From assembly GCF_000972845.2 (NCBI RefSeq), contig NC_040016.1, positions 12,792,701-12,856,700 on the forward strand: 64,000 nucleotides of DNA. The letters run 5' to 3'. Made by a program: the position numbers and the translations under genes. The stretch comes from Larimichthys crocea. Taxonomy: Eukaryota > Chordata > Actinopteri > Sciaenidae. Under the pieces are notes generated by a model. That model did not search any database. It was not told the DNA's origin and worked only from the letters and a program-made list of their open reading frames with translations. Of this stretch, positions 11,301 through 21,960 are shown one piece after another (positions within the stretch are counted from its first letter, which is position 1; each line of letters begins with the position of its first letter).

Positions 11301-11741
11301 TGGTACTGCAACATGCCATAGTGTGATTGATATGAGGGCTACATGACACCCAGGAAAACTGATAGGCCTACTTGGCTCACAAACAGTACTGCATGTGTGC
11401 ATAAGTCACAAGGCTAATGTGTTTGTACATATTGTACTTAGGGACATTTTGTGGTTAAACGCTGGACTCATGTTTGATTGAACAACCACAAGAAAGAAAT
11501 GATTCACTATTCCTGCACTGACCATTACTTTAATGATCCGCAAATAAAAGTGCAAAGTTACAAGTGCATCAAAGTTTTCATCATCCAAACATTTTAAAAT
11601 CAAAACATGTCCACTCAAATGAATCAGAACATTCACAGGCACACAAACATTTTATAGACCATGACCTTATTTTTCCCTAACCTCTTTAAGCTCACATGCT
11701 CACATCATAAATCACTTCTGGAAAATATACGTAAGTGCAAT

Positions 11742-12500
11742 GTGGAGGTACTCATACTTTTTTGTGTGTTTTTTACTCCACTGCATATATTCGACACCTT
11801 CATTTGACATACAAAACCTATGATCAGCCTGTAACATATGATGCATTGACATGATTAAAGGTAAAATGTAGCAGTTTTGACCATTAGTAGTGCCAGCAAG
11901 CAGTGTTTTTATGAGTGGGTCCCAGTTTTGGTTGTGTTACTATTCTGCAGGAGGACACAGACAATGAAACACACTTTCCTGCCACTGGTTTCAGGCTATT
12001 CTGCTGTTTGACAGTGATGTTCACAAGCAAAGAAGAGTAGAAATGTGCCTGCAAACACTGTGAAGAATATGACTGCTAACACGTAAACATGGAAAGGATA
12101 CAGGATTTAAAATATTCATAAAAACAACTTTGAAAATGTTTTATGAGGATGAAATGCACTCAACACCTCTGTTAGACCTCAAGGGTACACACAGTGCATT
12201 CTGACTCTAAACAAAACCTTTGTTTGTTTCCATGAAAACTCAACAGGACACCTTTAATCTACCCGAACTACAAAGTAGATAATATTTGCATCACCTCAAC
12301 AAACAGGAAAATGCTGCTTACACATCATCATCATTAATGCATCATCATACCTTTGAAACTTTAAGTATATTTTGCTGGTAATTATTTCTACGTATGTAAA
12401 ACATATATAGGACTTCTACTAGTAGAGTCATTTTATAATGATGTATTGCTGTTTTTACTGAAGTAGGAGATCTTAATACCTCTTCCACCACTAGTTAACA
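11742..12500. mobile_element. Degraded teleost dispersed repeat interrupted by a nested insertion
   Basis: The left part has TACTCCACTGCATATATTCG. The right part has CTTTAAGTATATTTTGCTG, TAGGACTTCTACT, then ACTGAAGTAGGAGATC and ACCTCTTCCACCACT. From memory these belong to a very common teleost repeat whose typical words are ACTCCACTACATTTAT and TACTTCTTCCACCACTG. The two halves are split by the insertion at 11855-12258; joined, they keep the usual order of words. Confidence 0.5.
11855..12258. mobile_element. Nested MITE-like insertion
   Basis: A block of about 400 bp bounded by ATTAAAGGT on the left and ACCTTTAAT on the right, which are perfect 9-bp inverted ends. It interrupts the surrounding repeat. 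The inside (AGTAGAAATGTGCCTGCAAA, GACTGCTAACACGTAAACAT) looks like a teleost repeat but I cannot name the family. Confidence 0.5.
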
Positions 12501-12751
12501 TTATTATAAGTGGCTTTCTGGCTGTCCTAACCTTAAAGAAAGAGTTCAGTGGACTTTTCCAAAGCGGAGATCCAATGCAGAGCAACCCGTTCTGTTTAGT
12601 ACTTCAGTTGCTCCACATGTCATCAAACAGCTATTCCATTCATCAATTGATCGTTACGTCATCGTCCTAAAACAAGAGAAATAAATGTGAATGCAAATTT
12701 ATAGACAGTGTTGTTGGCCATGCTGTAAGAAGTCATCTGAAGACTAAACCA

Positions 12752-12757
12752 TTTAAT
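12752..12757 (-). terminator. Candidate poly(A) signal ATTAAA of the acidic gene
   Basis: The minus-strand variant ATTAAA lies about 50 bp after the stop codon at 12808-12810. No canonical AATAAA was noticed just downstream. Weak evidence. Confidence 0.25.
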
Positions 12758-12807
12758 AAGTAAATTTGGATTCAGGCAAATTACATGAGACGACATTGTA
12801 CTTGCAT

Positions 12808-12911
12808 TCAGCGCAGTTTCTTGGATACAGTCACCCAAACAAATCCGATAGTGATAAAAGACATGAGCGTGAAGAATGCTGCACCGAGCACTGCTCCTCT
12901 GTTCACCAGAA
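12808..12911 (-). CDS. Acidic membrane protein exon 3 (transmembrane helix and tail)
   Basis: The acceptor TCTCGCAG joins in phase 1 to give VLVNRG, a hydrophobic stretch AVLGAAFFTLMSFITIGF and the end VTVSKKLR followed by TGA (12808-12810). Joining keeps the frame and yields a textbook membrane anchor, which supports the exon. An alternative acceptor about 14 bases upstream would stop almost at once. Confidence 0.75.
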
Positions 12912-15900
12912 CTGCGAGACCAAAACTGTCATTAGTGAAATCAACATTCATAATTACTACATGCAGTGACATTTAACTTGTCTTACTGTGAGCTCTTAAA
13001 CAGACATGAACATGTCCTCACAGCACTGTTTGTGCCCCAGGGATCAGTTGAGGCTTTTACCCACTTATATTTTGGATTTCACTATAATTGGTAATAATTA
13101 TATTGTGGAATTTTTGTGTATAGAACCTGAAGAAATTCATGGTAGTAGACCTGATAGAAGATGGCATTTGAAATGTGATAAAGAGACACATTTACATCAT
13201 AGTGAAATATTAATAAACAAGCAAACAAACAAAAAAATAGCAAAGTGTTGGATTCTTACCTATAGGTTCTTCCTTAACTGCAGCTTTAAAATTTTCGCTG
13301 CGTGTCTTCATGATACCATTACGAACTGCTACAGGATCCGGACCGGTTTCTGCCTCTGCAGTAGTGACAGCTGGGGCAGGAACTTTAATTGTTTCAAGTG
13401 TTGCAGCATGAACCTCTGTTGCAGCTACTGGGACCTGCTCACCTGGATCCAGTACTGTCTCTACAGTCTCAGCTTCAGATGGGGTCTCAGTGACAAGAAG
13501 TATTTCTGCATTATTGTCACCTGCTTTGTTCTCCTGAGGAGCTGTATCCTCTTCTGGAGCTGCTTCCTCTGGGAGTGGATCTGATTGAACAGTTTCTTCT
13601 TCTGTGTTCTCCTCTTCTAGATCTTCCAAAGGAATGGGGGTTGGTTCCACCAGAACAATGACGGGAGGTTTTTCTGGGGCTGTTTCCTCTGCAGGTGCTT
13701 CACCTTCCTCTTCTGTGTCAAGTTCTGCATGGACAAGGACAACAGATTCCTCTTCTTCTGGTTCATTAGGAAGAGGTTCTTCATCAATAGCTGGGTCCTG
13801 TTCATTATTTTCTTCTGGGATTATTGGGGCAGGCTCCCCTACAACCTCTACTTCTGTATATTCCTCTGGAGCTTCTTCATCTTCTTCTGGGGAAACGATG
13901 GGGACTGATTCTTCTTCAGTTTGTTCTTCCAGCTCTGACTCCTCTTCAGCAGGGTCCAAAGGAACAATTACCACTGGATCTTCTGGGGCTGTTTCTTGTG
14001 GTGCTGTTTCCTCTGCAGCAGGTTCCACTTGGCCTTCAAGCTCTATAGGAAAAAGGGCAACAGATTCCTCTTCTTCTGATGTCCCTGGAAGTGGTTCTTC
14101 ATCAGTAGCGGGGTCCACTTCAGCGTTTTCTTCCAGGACAACTGGGTTAACTTCTTCTTCTGCATGTTCCCGTTGAGCCTCCTCTTCTTTTGTTTCCGAC
14201 GAAATGATGGGAACTATTTCCTCTTGATCTGACTCCCGTTCAGCAGGTTCTACAGGAACAACAACAGCAGGTTCTTCTAGGGCTTCTGGAGCTTCTTCAT
14301 CTTCTTCTGGGGAAACGATGGGGACTGATTCTTCTTCAGTTTGTTCTTCCAGCTCTGACTCCTCTTCAGCAGGGTCCAAAGGAACAATTACCACTGGATC
14401 TTCTGGGGCTGTTTCTTGTGATGCTGTTTCTTCTGTATCAGGTTCCACTTCACCTTCAAGCTCCGTAGGAAGAAGGGCAACAGATTCCTCTTCTTCAAAT
14501 GTCCTGGGAAGAGGTTCCTCATTAGTAACAGGGTCCACTTCAGTGTTTTCTTCCAGGATAACAATTTGTTCTTCTTCTGCATGTTCCTCTTGAGAATCCT
14601 CTTCTTTTGTTTCTGACAAAATGATTGGTACTGTTTCCTCCTGATTGAGCTCCTGTTCAGGAGCTTCCTCAGGAGTGATAACAGCAGGTTCTTCTGGGGC
14701 CAACTCTTGTGATACTGTTTCTTCTGTATCAGGTTCCACCTGACCTTCAAGCTCTGTCAGAAGGAGGGCATTAGATTCCTCTTCTTCTAATGTCATGGGA
14801 AGAGGTTCTTCATTAGTAGCCAGGTCCACTTCAGCATTTTCTTCAAGGACAATTAAGTCAGCTGCTTCATTTTCTTCTGCATGTTCCTCTGGAATTTCCT
14901 CTATCTCTGGTAAAATGATAGGGACTGTTTCCTCTTGTTCCTCTTTATCCAGCTCCTGTTCAGCAGGTTCTAAGGGTACGATAGCAGCAGGTTCTTCTGG
15001 GGCTGACTGCTCTGGTGCAATTTCCTCTTGATCAGCTTCCTCTTCCTCAAGATCTGCAGGGACAAGAACAACAGATTCATCTTCTTCTGGTGTCAAAGGA
15101 AGAGTTTCTTCTTCTACTTCAGTATTGTCATCGAGGACTATAAGGAAAGGTTCTTCTGCATCTTTTTTTTCTGTGTCTTCTGCATTTTCCTCTGCAGCTT
15201 TATCTTCTGAAGCCTCAACAGGAATAATGGGGATTGGTGCTGCTAGAGCTGGATCCTCCAGACCATCTTGTTCTACAACAATAGTTTCTTCTTCTGCATT
15301 TTCCTCTGCAGCTTCATCCTCTAAAGCTCCTACAGGAATAATGGGGATAGGTGCTGCTGGAGCTGGATCCTCCACATAATGCTGTTCTGGAGACTCACTC
15401 TCAACAGCACCAGCTGAGGCAACCTCTTCAGCATCTTCTGCAGTGACAGCCCCTTCCTCTGAGGATTCTTGAGGAGCTGCAGCCAAAGGCTCCTGAGGGG
15501 CTGATTCAGCTTCATCTGCGACATTAGAGATCTGATCTGGTTCTTTTGCAATAACTGGAATGTCTTCTTCAGCAGGTGGGTCATCAGGAGGTGGAGCCGC
15601 ATCCCCTGCGCCATCTGAAATGAGTGTCTCCTGATTTGTTTGCTTCTCCTCAATAAAGTAACCGTGGTCTTCAATTACTGGTGCAAGTTCCTCTGGACCC
15701 GGTTCTTCAGCAGCAACAGAAGCCTGAACAACTTTGGCAGCTGTAATAGAGGTTAGCAGATATAGTTAGAGATAGCCATTTGGTATGTTCTCTAAATTAA
15801 CAAAGGGACCTTTATTAACTTAGAAAGCCTAAATTTGTCTGTTCTCCGTTCACATTCCAATGAGCTCAATTTGGCATCATATTAGGTTGTACTTAAAAAC

Positions 15901-16645
15901 TAATTGTAATCTGAAAGGGTCTGAGGTTAAGCAACTCATTATATGTAGCCAATTTCCTCCACAGCATACTACAGCTCTGAAAATGGCATTGAATGTAATG
16001 ATGGCTGATTATGTAACAGTTACAAAGATCTCCACATGGAGGGTGTGCAGTGATCCATGTTTAGTTCAAATGTCTCACTCGGTGGCATGCTAACAGGAAC
16101 ATGAAAGTATCTTCAGATATATTTGGTTGTTACCAACGCATTCAGGAACAGGAGTTTTATTCTAGATTCATGTGGGTGACTGAGGTCAGTTCCCAAACTG
16201 AACACATATTTTTATTATTCATAGCTAAAAAACACCTAAAGCAATATTTGCCTTTCCCTGTCTTAGATTCCGTTGACTCACAATCTACCTATTATGTAAC
16301 ACCAAACATAGAAGTACATGTTGTTTATTAAGGTAAACCTACCTTATTCGACAAAATGTACTTTTTAAATATATTTCAAAATTAAATTGGCAGCCTATAT
16401 TGTTACATTATCTTCCAGAGAGGTTATATATATGTGATTATGTATTGATAATACATAAAAGTAGCTTTGCAGTAATGATCGAGAACTATTTAGAGGATAC
16501 TTTCTAATAATAATGATAAATAATTACCATGTCAAAAGAGTTTAGAAGAAATGAATGACTTACGTATTGGTGCTGATGAGTATAGCTGAACATTTAGGAC
16601 CAGGGTCAGCAGTAGCAGAGAGGAGGTTTTAAACCTGATGTCCAT
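12808..16645 (-). CDS. Glu-rich repeat type I membrane protein; positional candidate for podoplanin
   Basis: Three exons (16564-16645, 13260-15740, 12808-12911) join in frame to 889 codons (888 residues). Residues 1 to about 25 form a signal peptide (MDIRFKTSSLLLLTLVLNV). About 30-854 is an acidic, Pro/Val-rich, probably disordered ectodomain of imperfect repeats, each starting near EEPLP and holding EEEESV, EETAPE, VVIVPL and EENAEVDPAT. A Thr/Ala-rich stem and a basic patch (MKTRSENFK) follow, then a membrane helix (about 861-883) and the tail SKKLR. No cysteine occurs anywhere. The gene lies just upstream of PRDM2 on the same strand, as PDPN does in mammals. PDPN is also a type I protein with a short basic tail, but there is no clear sequence similarity and the PDPN ectodomain is far shorter. 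The function is unknown. Acidic, highly repetitive secreted proteins such as those of biominerals are an alternative comparison. Confidence 0.75.
13260..15740 (-). CDS. Acidic membrane protein exon 2 (Glu-rich repeat ectodomain)
   Basis: A single 2,481-bp exon, open throughout. The acceptor is ATTACAG and the donor is CTATAG then GTAAGA. It begins AKVVQASVAAEEPGPEEL and encodes at least five degenerate acidic repeats of about 100-140 residues. The DNA at 13865-14000 is identical to 14285-14420 (offset 420 bp = 140 codons). Open serine-rich frames on the opposite strand are a by-product of the Glu codons. Confidence 0.85.
13865..14420 (-). repeat. Recently duplicated coding repeat (420-bp period)
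   Basis: 136 bp at 13865-14000 are identical to 14285-14420, and similarity continues with scattered changes on both sides. A shorter match at a 300-bp offset (around 14401 and 14701) shows further units. The near-identity points to recent duplication or gene conversion. Confidence 0.85.
15741..16563 (-). other. Intron 1 of the acidic gene
   Basis: An 823-bp AT-rich intron; I see nothing else in it. Confidence 0.75.
16564..16645 (-). CDS. Acidic membrane protein exon 1 (signal peptide)
   Basis: The start ATG at 16643-16645 is in a good context (GACAAGATGG). It encodes 27 residues plus one base, with a hydrophobic core LLLLTLVLNVQL and a plausible cleavage near YSSA. The donor is GTAAGT. Confidence 0.8.
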
Positions 16646-18300
16646 CTTGTCAGAGTCCTTTCATTAAAGTCAAACAACCTCCAGAAACTCCAATACAGCA
16701 GTCAGCCCCAACTGTGAAGGAATATCCAGGGAAGTACACGTGTAAGGTGTCAGTGTGGACACATGTTGTGAAGTGACACACCATATGGAAATCTTGGGAG
16801 GGTACATGGAGGGCAGTGTGGGTAAAAGGAGAAACCTACTGTGAGATCACATGGACCTCTTCTACAAGACTACACACTAGATGTTCCCGATCCTGGATAA
16901 AACTCTGTTTGAATATTCTGAAAAGAGCTAAAAGATTTATCTTCAGATTATTGCATTTGCAGAACTATTTACAACAATCCACTTTTGGTGATTTTGTCAC
17001 ACAGTGGAGATGTTTATGGATTCTTTTGTACTGAACTCCTTTTCCAAGATTATTTACGATGTTGAGTTTTGTTTTTGCTCAACCACACTGTCTCAGAATT
17101 ACTCATCCAGTAAATGAAATATTTACCCAGTTTCAACCTCAAACATAAAACAAATTGCATCAGTAAAGAAATATTTGAAAATTATACTTTTATTATTTTA
17201 TACAGTTTGGAGAAAGCACATTTAATACTCCCATTAACTAGAGTGTAGCTTGAAATGATATTAAACCTTCCTCCAGAAAGGCCATGCATCAATTCACAGA
17301 GCATATCCTACTCCTCGCATTTATACCAAATGAAGTTGTTGGCATCTCCACAATGTGGCCTATGTGTCAGTGGTTGTATTGGGGGTGAGGGGGTTGGTGA
17401 TACCACATCATTTGGGAATGTTAAGAAGTCTCAGTGCGTGGTGTATCTAATATTATATGTAATAATATAAGCAGATATAAATGAAGACTGTATCTTACAA
17501 CAGCCAAACAAAAGCTGCTTACTGTTTGCTAGAAGAGCTCTCCGATATTATCCCAAAAAGATTGCTTACTTCTATGGTTGGATAATATGTATTCAGAAGA
17601 AGTGCCAGAATTTAAAACAATTTGGTCTTGATTTTTTTAAATCATACAGTATTACTTTAAAGTAATGTCTGACTACATACAGTATGTTTGTGCATATTTG
17701 AGTCTGTGCATATTGAAAAGCTGTATAAGCAACTACTACACTAGTAAAGTCCCTATGTTGTTATCTCAAAAGTGATCTTTTAAAACATCCTAATGTGTTT
17801 GTTTTGTTACTTGTAATAGTTTTTCAGATGTTACTCAGAGTCATTCAAGTTGTCAATGGCTGCCAGTTAATTACTGATTTTTTCCAATTACAGTGAGTTA
17901 CTTGTCAATGGCTGCCAGTTAATTACTGATTTTTTCCAATTATAGTAAGTTACTTGTCAATGGCTGCCAGTTGATTATTGATTTTTTCCAGTTACAGTAA
18001 GCTACTTGTCAATGGCTGCCAGTTAATTACTGATTTTTTAAAAATGATAGTAAGTTACTTGTCAATGGCAGTGATTATTGTGAATTACAGTAATGTTTTA
18101 TTGTGTGTTTATGCTTTGTGTTGCTTGTTATTTTTTTATCGATATAGTGCAATGAAAAGATAAGTCACCGCCATTGCTCCAGTTCTGGTCTAATGCTATA
18201 TCTGCTAATGATAATGTGAGTCTGAAATATCATGCTGCCACGTAATATTGACAGACGTCTTCAGGAACAAAGCTCAAACAGCACATTAATCCACAGTGAA
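16646..18300. other. 5' flank of the acidic gene and intergenic DNA
   Basis: It includes the acidic gene's promoter side (no clear TATA box or CpG island) and a 52-bp minisatellite. I see no coding evidence. Confidence 0.6.
17850..18090. repeat. 52-bp minisatellite, about 4.5 copies
   Basis: Units start at 17850, 17902, 17954, 18006 and 18059 with TTGTCAATGGCTGCCAGTTA and continue ATTACTGATTTTTTCCAATT. The fifth unit is truncated and diverged. Confidence 0.95.
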
Positions 18301-19903
18301 GTTACCATATTTTATTTCTTTAAGTGCCATTCATGCATATTGGGGAAGGGGGTGGGGTGGGCGGTGGTATCGACAATTCTAATAACACTTGAGTTATTTT
18401 ACATCACTAAACGAATACAAAGAGTAGCTGTGTAACCTCATCGGACAACAAAAGTAATAAACCGTGCAATAAACAAAAAAAGGACAAATAGGAGAAAAAA
18501 AAATACAAGAAATGACAAAGACAAAATCAAAAAAACAGAAAAATAAAACACAAACCAAATATATATTATCAACACTGAAACACTGAATGTAGAACCATAG
18601 TACAGGTAAAAGGTAGTGTCACACAAAAAGCCAACGCATTTTCATCACATATATACAATATAGATATATACATACTGTCACCCTCTGATTGGACAATAAC
18701 AAAATACTCTATTCTTTTACCTCCTCTCTTTTGTGAATAAGACCCACCCCCTGCCTTGATACCCCACCCCCAAGAGGAAAAAAGGGATGATTGAAAAGAC
18801 ATATATGTACAAGCACAACAACACACCAGCACTGAATAAAATAGGCCCCAATCAGCAGTACTTGTTGGCAGTTCTCTCCCACATTGTAACAAGGCTTTTT
18901 TTTTTTTTTTTTTAAATCTTTTTGTCTTTTTTCCCCACTAATAGTAATCTCTCTGGCAGGTACATGTCCAGCGGAATTTTAAAAAACTTAAATCGTCTTT
19001 TGAGAAAAGAACTTAAACTCACACAAGCAAACACACAAATACACACACACACACGCACACATGCATACAGACATAATGTAAAAATTGTGATTGTGATCCA
19101 GTCATTGTCTTCACCTTTTTCCCTTTTAGTCACATCCGTTAGCTCAAATCTTTTGTTTTTTCCCCCATGGGCTGCTGTGTTCAAATAGTAGCTTGTGTGT
19201 TCAGAATCTTCACCTGGAAGAACTGAAACACGCTTCACCTTCACACCAACCAAGGACTCACAGGGTGTTTCTCTATCGTAGGTCCATAGAGTCCTAATGA
19301 ATACACACTGACGCTCTTTTTCACTGCGGTCTTCAGTTGCAGTCCTTTGGCCCACATTAAAAGAGTCATGATTTGGGTCACTCAACTGACTAAGTATTCG
19401 GTCTGATTAATTAAGAAATTCTGGCAGTTGAACAAAATTTTTTAAAAACTCATAGCTGAGATCCACAGGCAAGGCAATCCTCCACATACAGCGGACATTT
19501 GATATACAAAGCAGAAAGAAGCAGGAGTGGACAGGTATGATTGGCAGGAAAAGAAAACACAACAACTATTAGCTGAAAATATAAAAATGAATGGCAGTAT
19601 CATCAGTTGAAAAGAAGACTTCATCTGCACAAAGCAGCTCTGGACAGTTTGACAGACGATCTACAATATAAAATTGGGCTGGTTCTAGTTTCAAATAACC
19701 TACGTGTTCAAATGTAGAAACATGAGGGTCTATACTATCAAACAAAACATTTGTGTGAGACTTGAAAGTGCCTTTTCTCACAATAACAAACATTATGCAA
19801 TATCATAAAAAAAATAAAAAGAATCCGTGATTGTCATCCAAATATATAAAAAAAAAAATCAAAACTACTGTGACAACTGCAGTCCCTTGCTGCTAAATTA
19901 ATT

Positions 19904-20367
19904 TAAAAAGGGATAGTTTAGCATTTTGGAAAATATATTTATTTGCCTTTTTTGCTGAGAGTTAGATGAGTGGATCAATATCACTCTTACGTCTGTCAGT
20001 TAGATATGAAGCTACAGTGCAGCACAAACACAGAAACACAAAAGGAATCCGCTAGCCTTGCTCTGTCTGAAGGTAACAAAATCAACTACCAGCACATCTA
20101 AAGCTGTCTAATTAACACATTATGTCTCTGGGAAGTGACTGCACCCAGCCAAGAAGTAGTTTGGCATATAACCCCATAAACAACAATGAATTGTTGCTTC
20201 CATGCAGATTTTGTTACCTTTGGACAAAGACTTCCCTCCTGTTTCCAGTCTCGGTTAACCGGCTGCTGGCTGTTTTCATATTAATCATACAGACGTGAGT
20301 GTTAAAAATCTTTTTGGCAAGAAAGCAAATGAGCGTATTCCCCAAAATGCTGAACTATTCCTTTAAA
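19904..20367 (+). mobile_element. Teleost MITE with inverted ends (copy 1)
   Basis: The left end AAAGGGATAGTTTAGCATTT and the right end AAAATGCTGAACTATTCCTT are inverted matches; the next inward blocks (GAGAGTTAGATGAG, AAGAAAGCAAATGAGCGTAT) are also typical. Inside are CTAGCCTTGCTCTGTCT, AAGGTAACAAAATC and CTAATTAACACATTATGTCT. From memory this is an abundant percomorph element with words such as GGATAGTTCAGCATTTTGGG. Confidence 0.65.
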
Positions 20368-21187
20368 CAAGGATACACAGTGTCATAGATGCAAAGCACC
20401 ACACACAGTTGAGCAGTATTGCAGAGGAGAAATTATCGTGTTAATAGACAATGCCTCGTAATTGTCTCGAAAGGTTCGGACTGTGAGGGAGTGAACGTAT
20501 AAATGACAGGATGAGTATGTGAGTGAGTAGCTTTTTTGAGATCCAGAAGGTGCTTCGCATCTTAAACAGTTACGATCAATTAAAGGTTTAGGTGTGCAAA
20601 GGCGTTTTTGTTTTTTTTAACAGTGTCTCTAAAAGTTCAGCACCTGTCTGATTGAGGAGCCACTTGTTACAGGACACAGAGAAGTTTCCAGAACCGCTGA
20701 TCTCCCTGTTCTGTGCTTGAGAAACCTTCCAACAAAAAACGCATGTCTCAAATCAAGTCTTTAATCACTGTGTGCATCTGCTTTTGTGCTCATAGATAGC
20801 ATAGAGATGATTGCAGCAATCAATCATAGCCCTAAGATTACAATAAAATCAAAAAACACACACGCACACACCATATGTTCAACCAACACACACGCACGCA
20901 TGCACACACACACACACATACACACTGTATGTATTGTATCATGAGTCACATTTCTCATTCTGTTATGATTGTATAATAGCAAAACTTTACGCTATCGAAC
21001 TATCACAACAAAACATTGGGCAGTTAAAGAAATTAATCCTTAATTTCATAATTTAAATGCCAGAAGTGACAATAAACACTGAACGTAGCATCGGAAACGC
21101 ACTTTGATGTACAGTAGGCAGAAAAAAAGGCATGAATTTGGATGTAACTCATTCTACAAATCAAAGAAACATACAGTAAAACCTGCG

Positions 21188-21214
21188 CTTTTTTTTTTTT
21201 TTTTTTTTTTTTTT

Positions 21215-21249
<35 letters not shown>
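21188..21249. repeat. Double poly(T) tract
   Basis: Two runs of more than 20 T separated by CC, so poly(A) on the minus strand. They could be retroposed tails or assembly noise. Confidence 0.9.
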
Positions 21250-21250
<1 letters not shown>

Positions 21251-21549
21251 CCTTTTCAAATGGAAAGTTCAACATCTGATGCATATCCTATTGATCATTA
21301 ATCAAAGTTTTACGAAATGTAAGAAGATTTCACACCAGATTTTTTTTCTCTTTGGGATGAGAGACCCTTCTTCTAGTTTTTTATTTTATTACAGTTTATT
21401 AGTTTAATAGCAATGTTTCACGTCAGTGAGGCTTCGGCCCATTACTCTCAAAATTGCATACATTCTCGTTATGTTTTACTTGTTACTGTCACAAGCATAA
21501 ATTATAATATGGATTGCACACAGTAAATGCAAAGCCCCTTCCAGCACAC

Positions 21550-21960
21550 AATTAACATAGCTTAGCACAAAGACAGAAAACTGTGGGAAACTGCTAGCCT
21601 GGCTCTGTGTTTAACAGTAACAACACAGAAGCCAGTTACTGAGCTCTTAATATATAATATTATATTTTATTTACTTTCTGTAAAGCTCAGTAAATAACAT
21701 ATTGTATCTCCAAGAAATCACTGCAACCGGCCAAGAAATAGTCCAGCACATTAGCCCCCCGCATAAAACCATAAGTTGTTTTTACTCTTCAGTTATTGTA
21801 CGGATTAAACAAACGTTAAAGATATATCACGTTAGTGAGCTTTAAATTTGCGTGTACGCAAATTTTGTTACATTTAGACACAGCCAGGCGAGCCGTTTTC
21901 CACATGCCAAGCTAAGCTAATCATTTCCTGTCTGTAGCTTCATATTTTATATTTAAAATG
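21550..21960 (+). mobile_element. Same MITE family, degraded copy 2
   Basis: It shares words with copy 1 in the same order and orientation: CTAGCCTGGCTCTGT, then TCTCCAAGAAATCACTGCAA, GGCCAAGAAATAGTCCAGCA and AAATTTTGTTACATTTAGAC, ending with AAGCTAAGCTAATCA and TGTAGCTTCATATTTTATAT. The terminal parts are eroded. Confidence 0.55.

Larger units (their letters stand above)
7641..12807. other. Intergenic region between PRDM2 and the acidic membrane-protein gene
   Basis: I see no convincing coding sequence on either strand over these 5 kb. The contents are a 44-bp tandem duplication (8310-8397), a nested pair of teleost repeats (about 11.74-12.5 kb) and, at the right edge, the probable 3' UTR of the acidic gene. 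The short open frames near 8.6-9.7 kb match nothing I recognise. Confidence 0.7.

Noticed and set aside
13604..14593. Long serine-rich open frames on the plus strand
   Set aside because: They are the reverse complement of the Glu-codon-rich acidic repeats (GAA/GAG read as TTC/CTC and TCT/TCC), with no start context or splice support.
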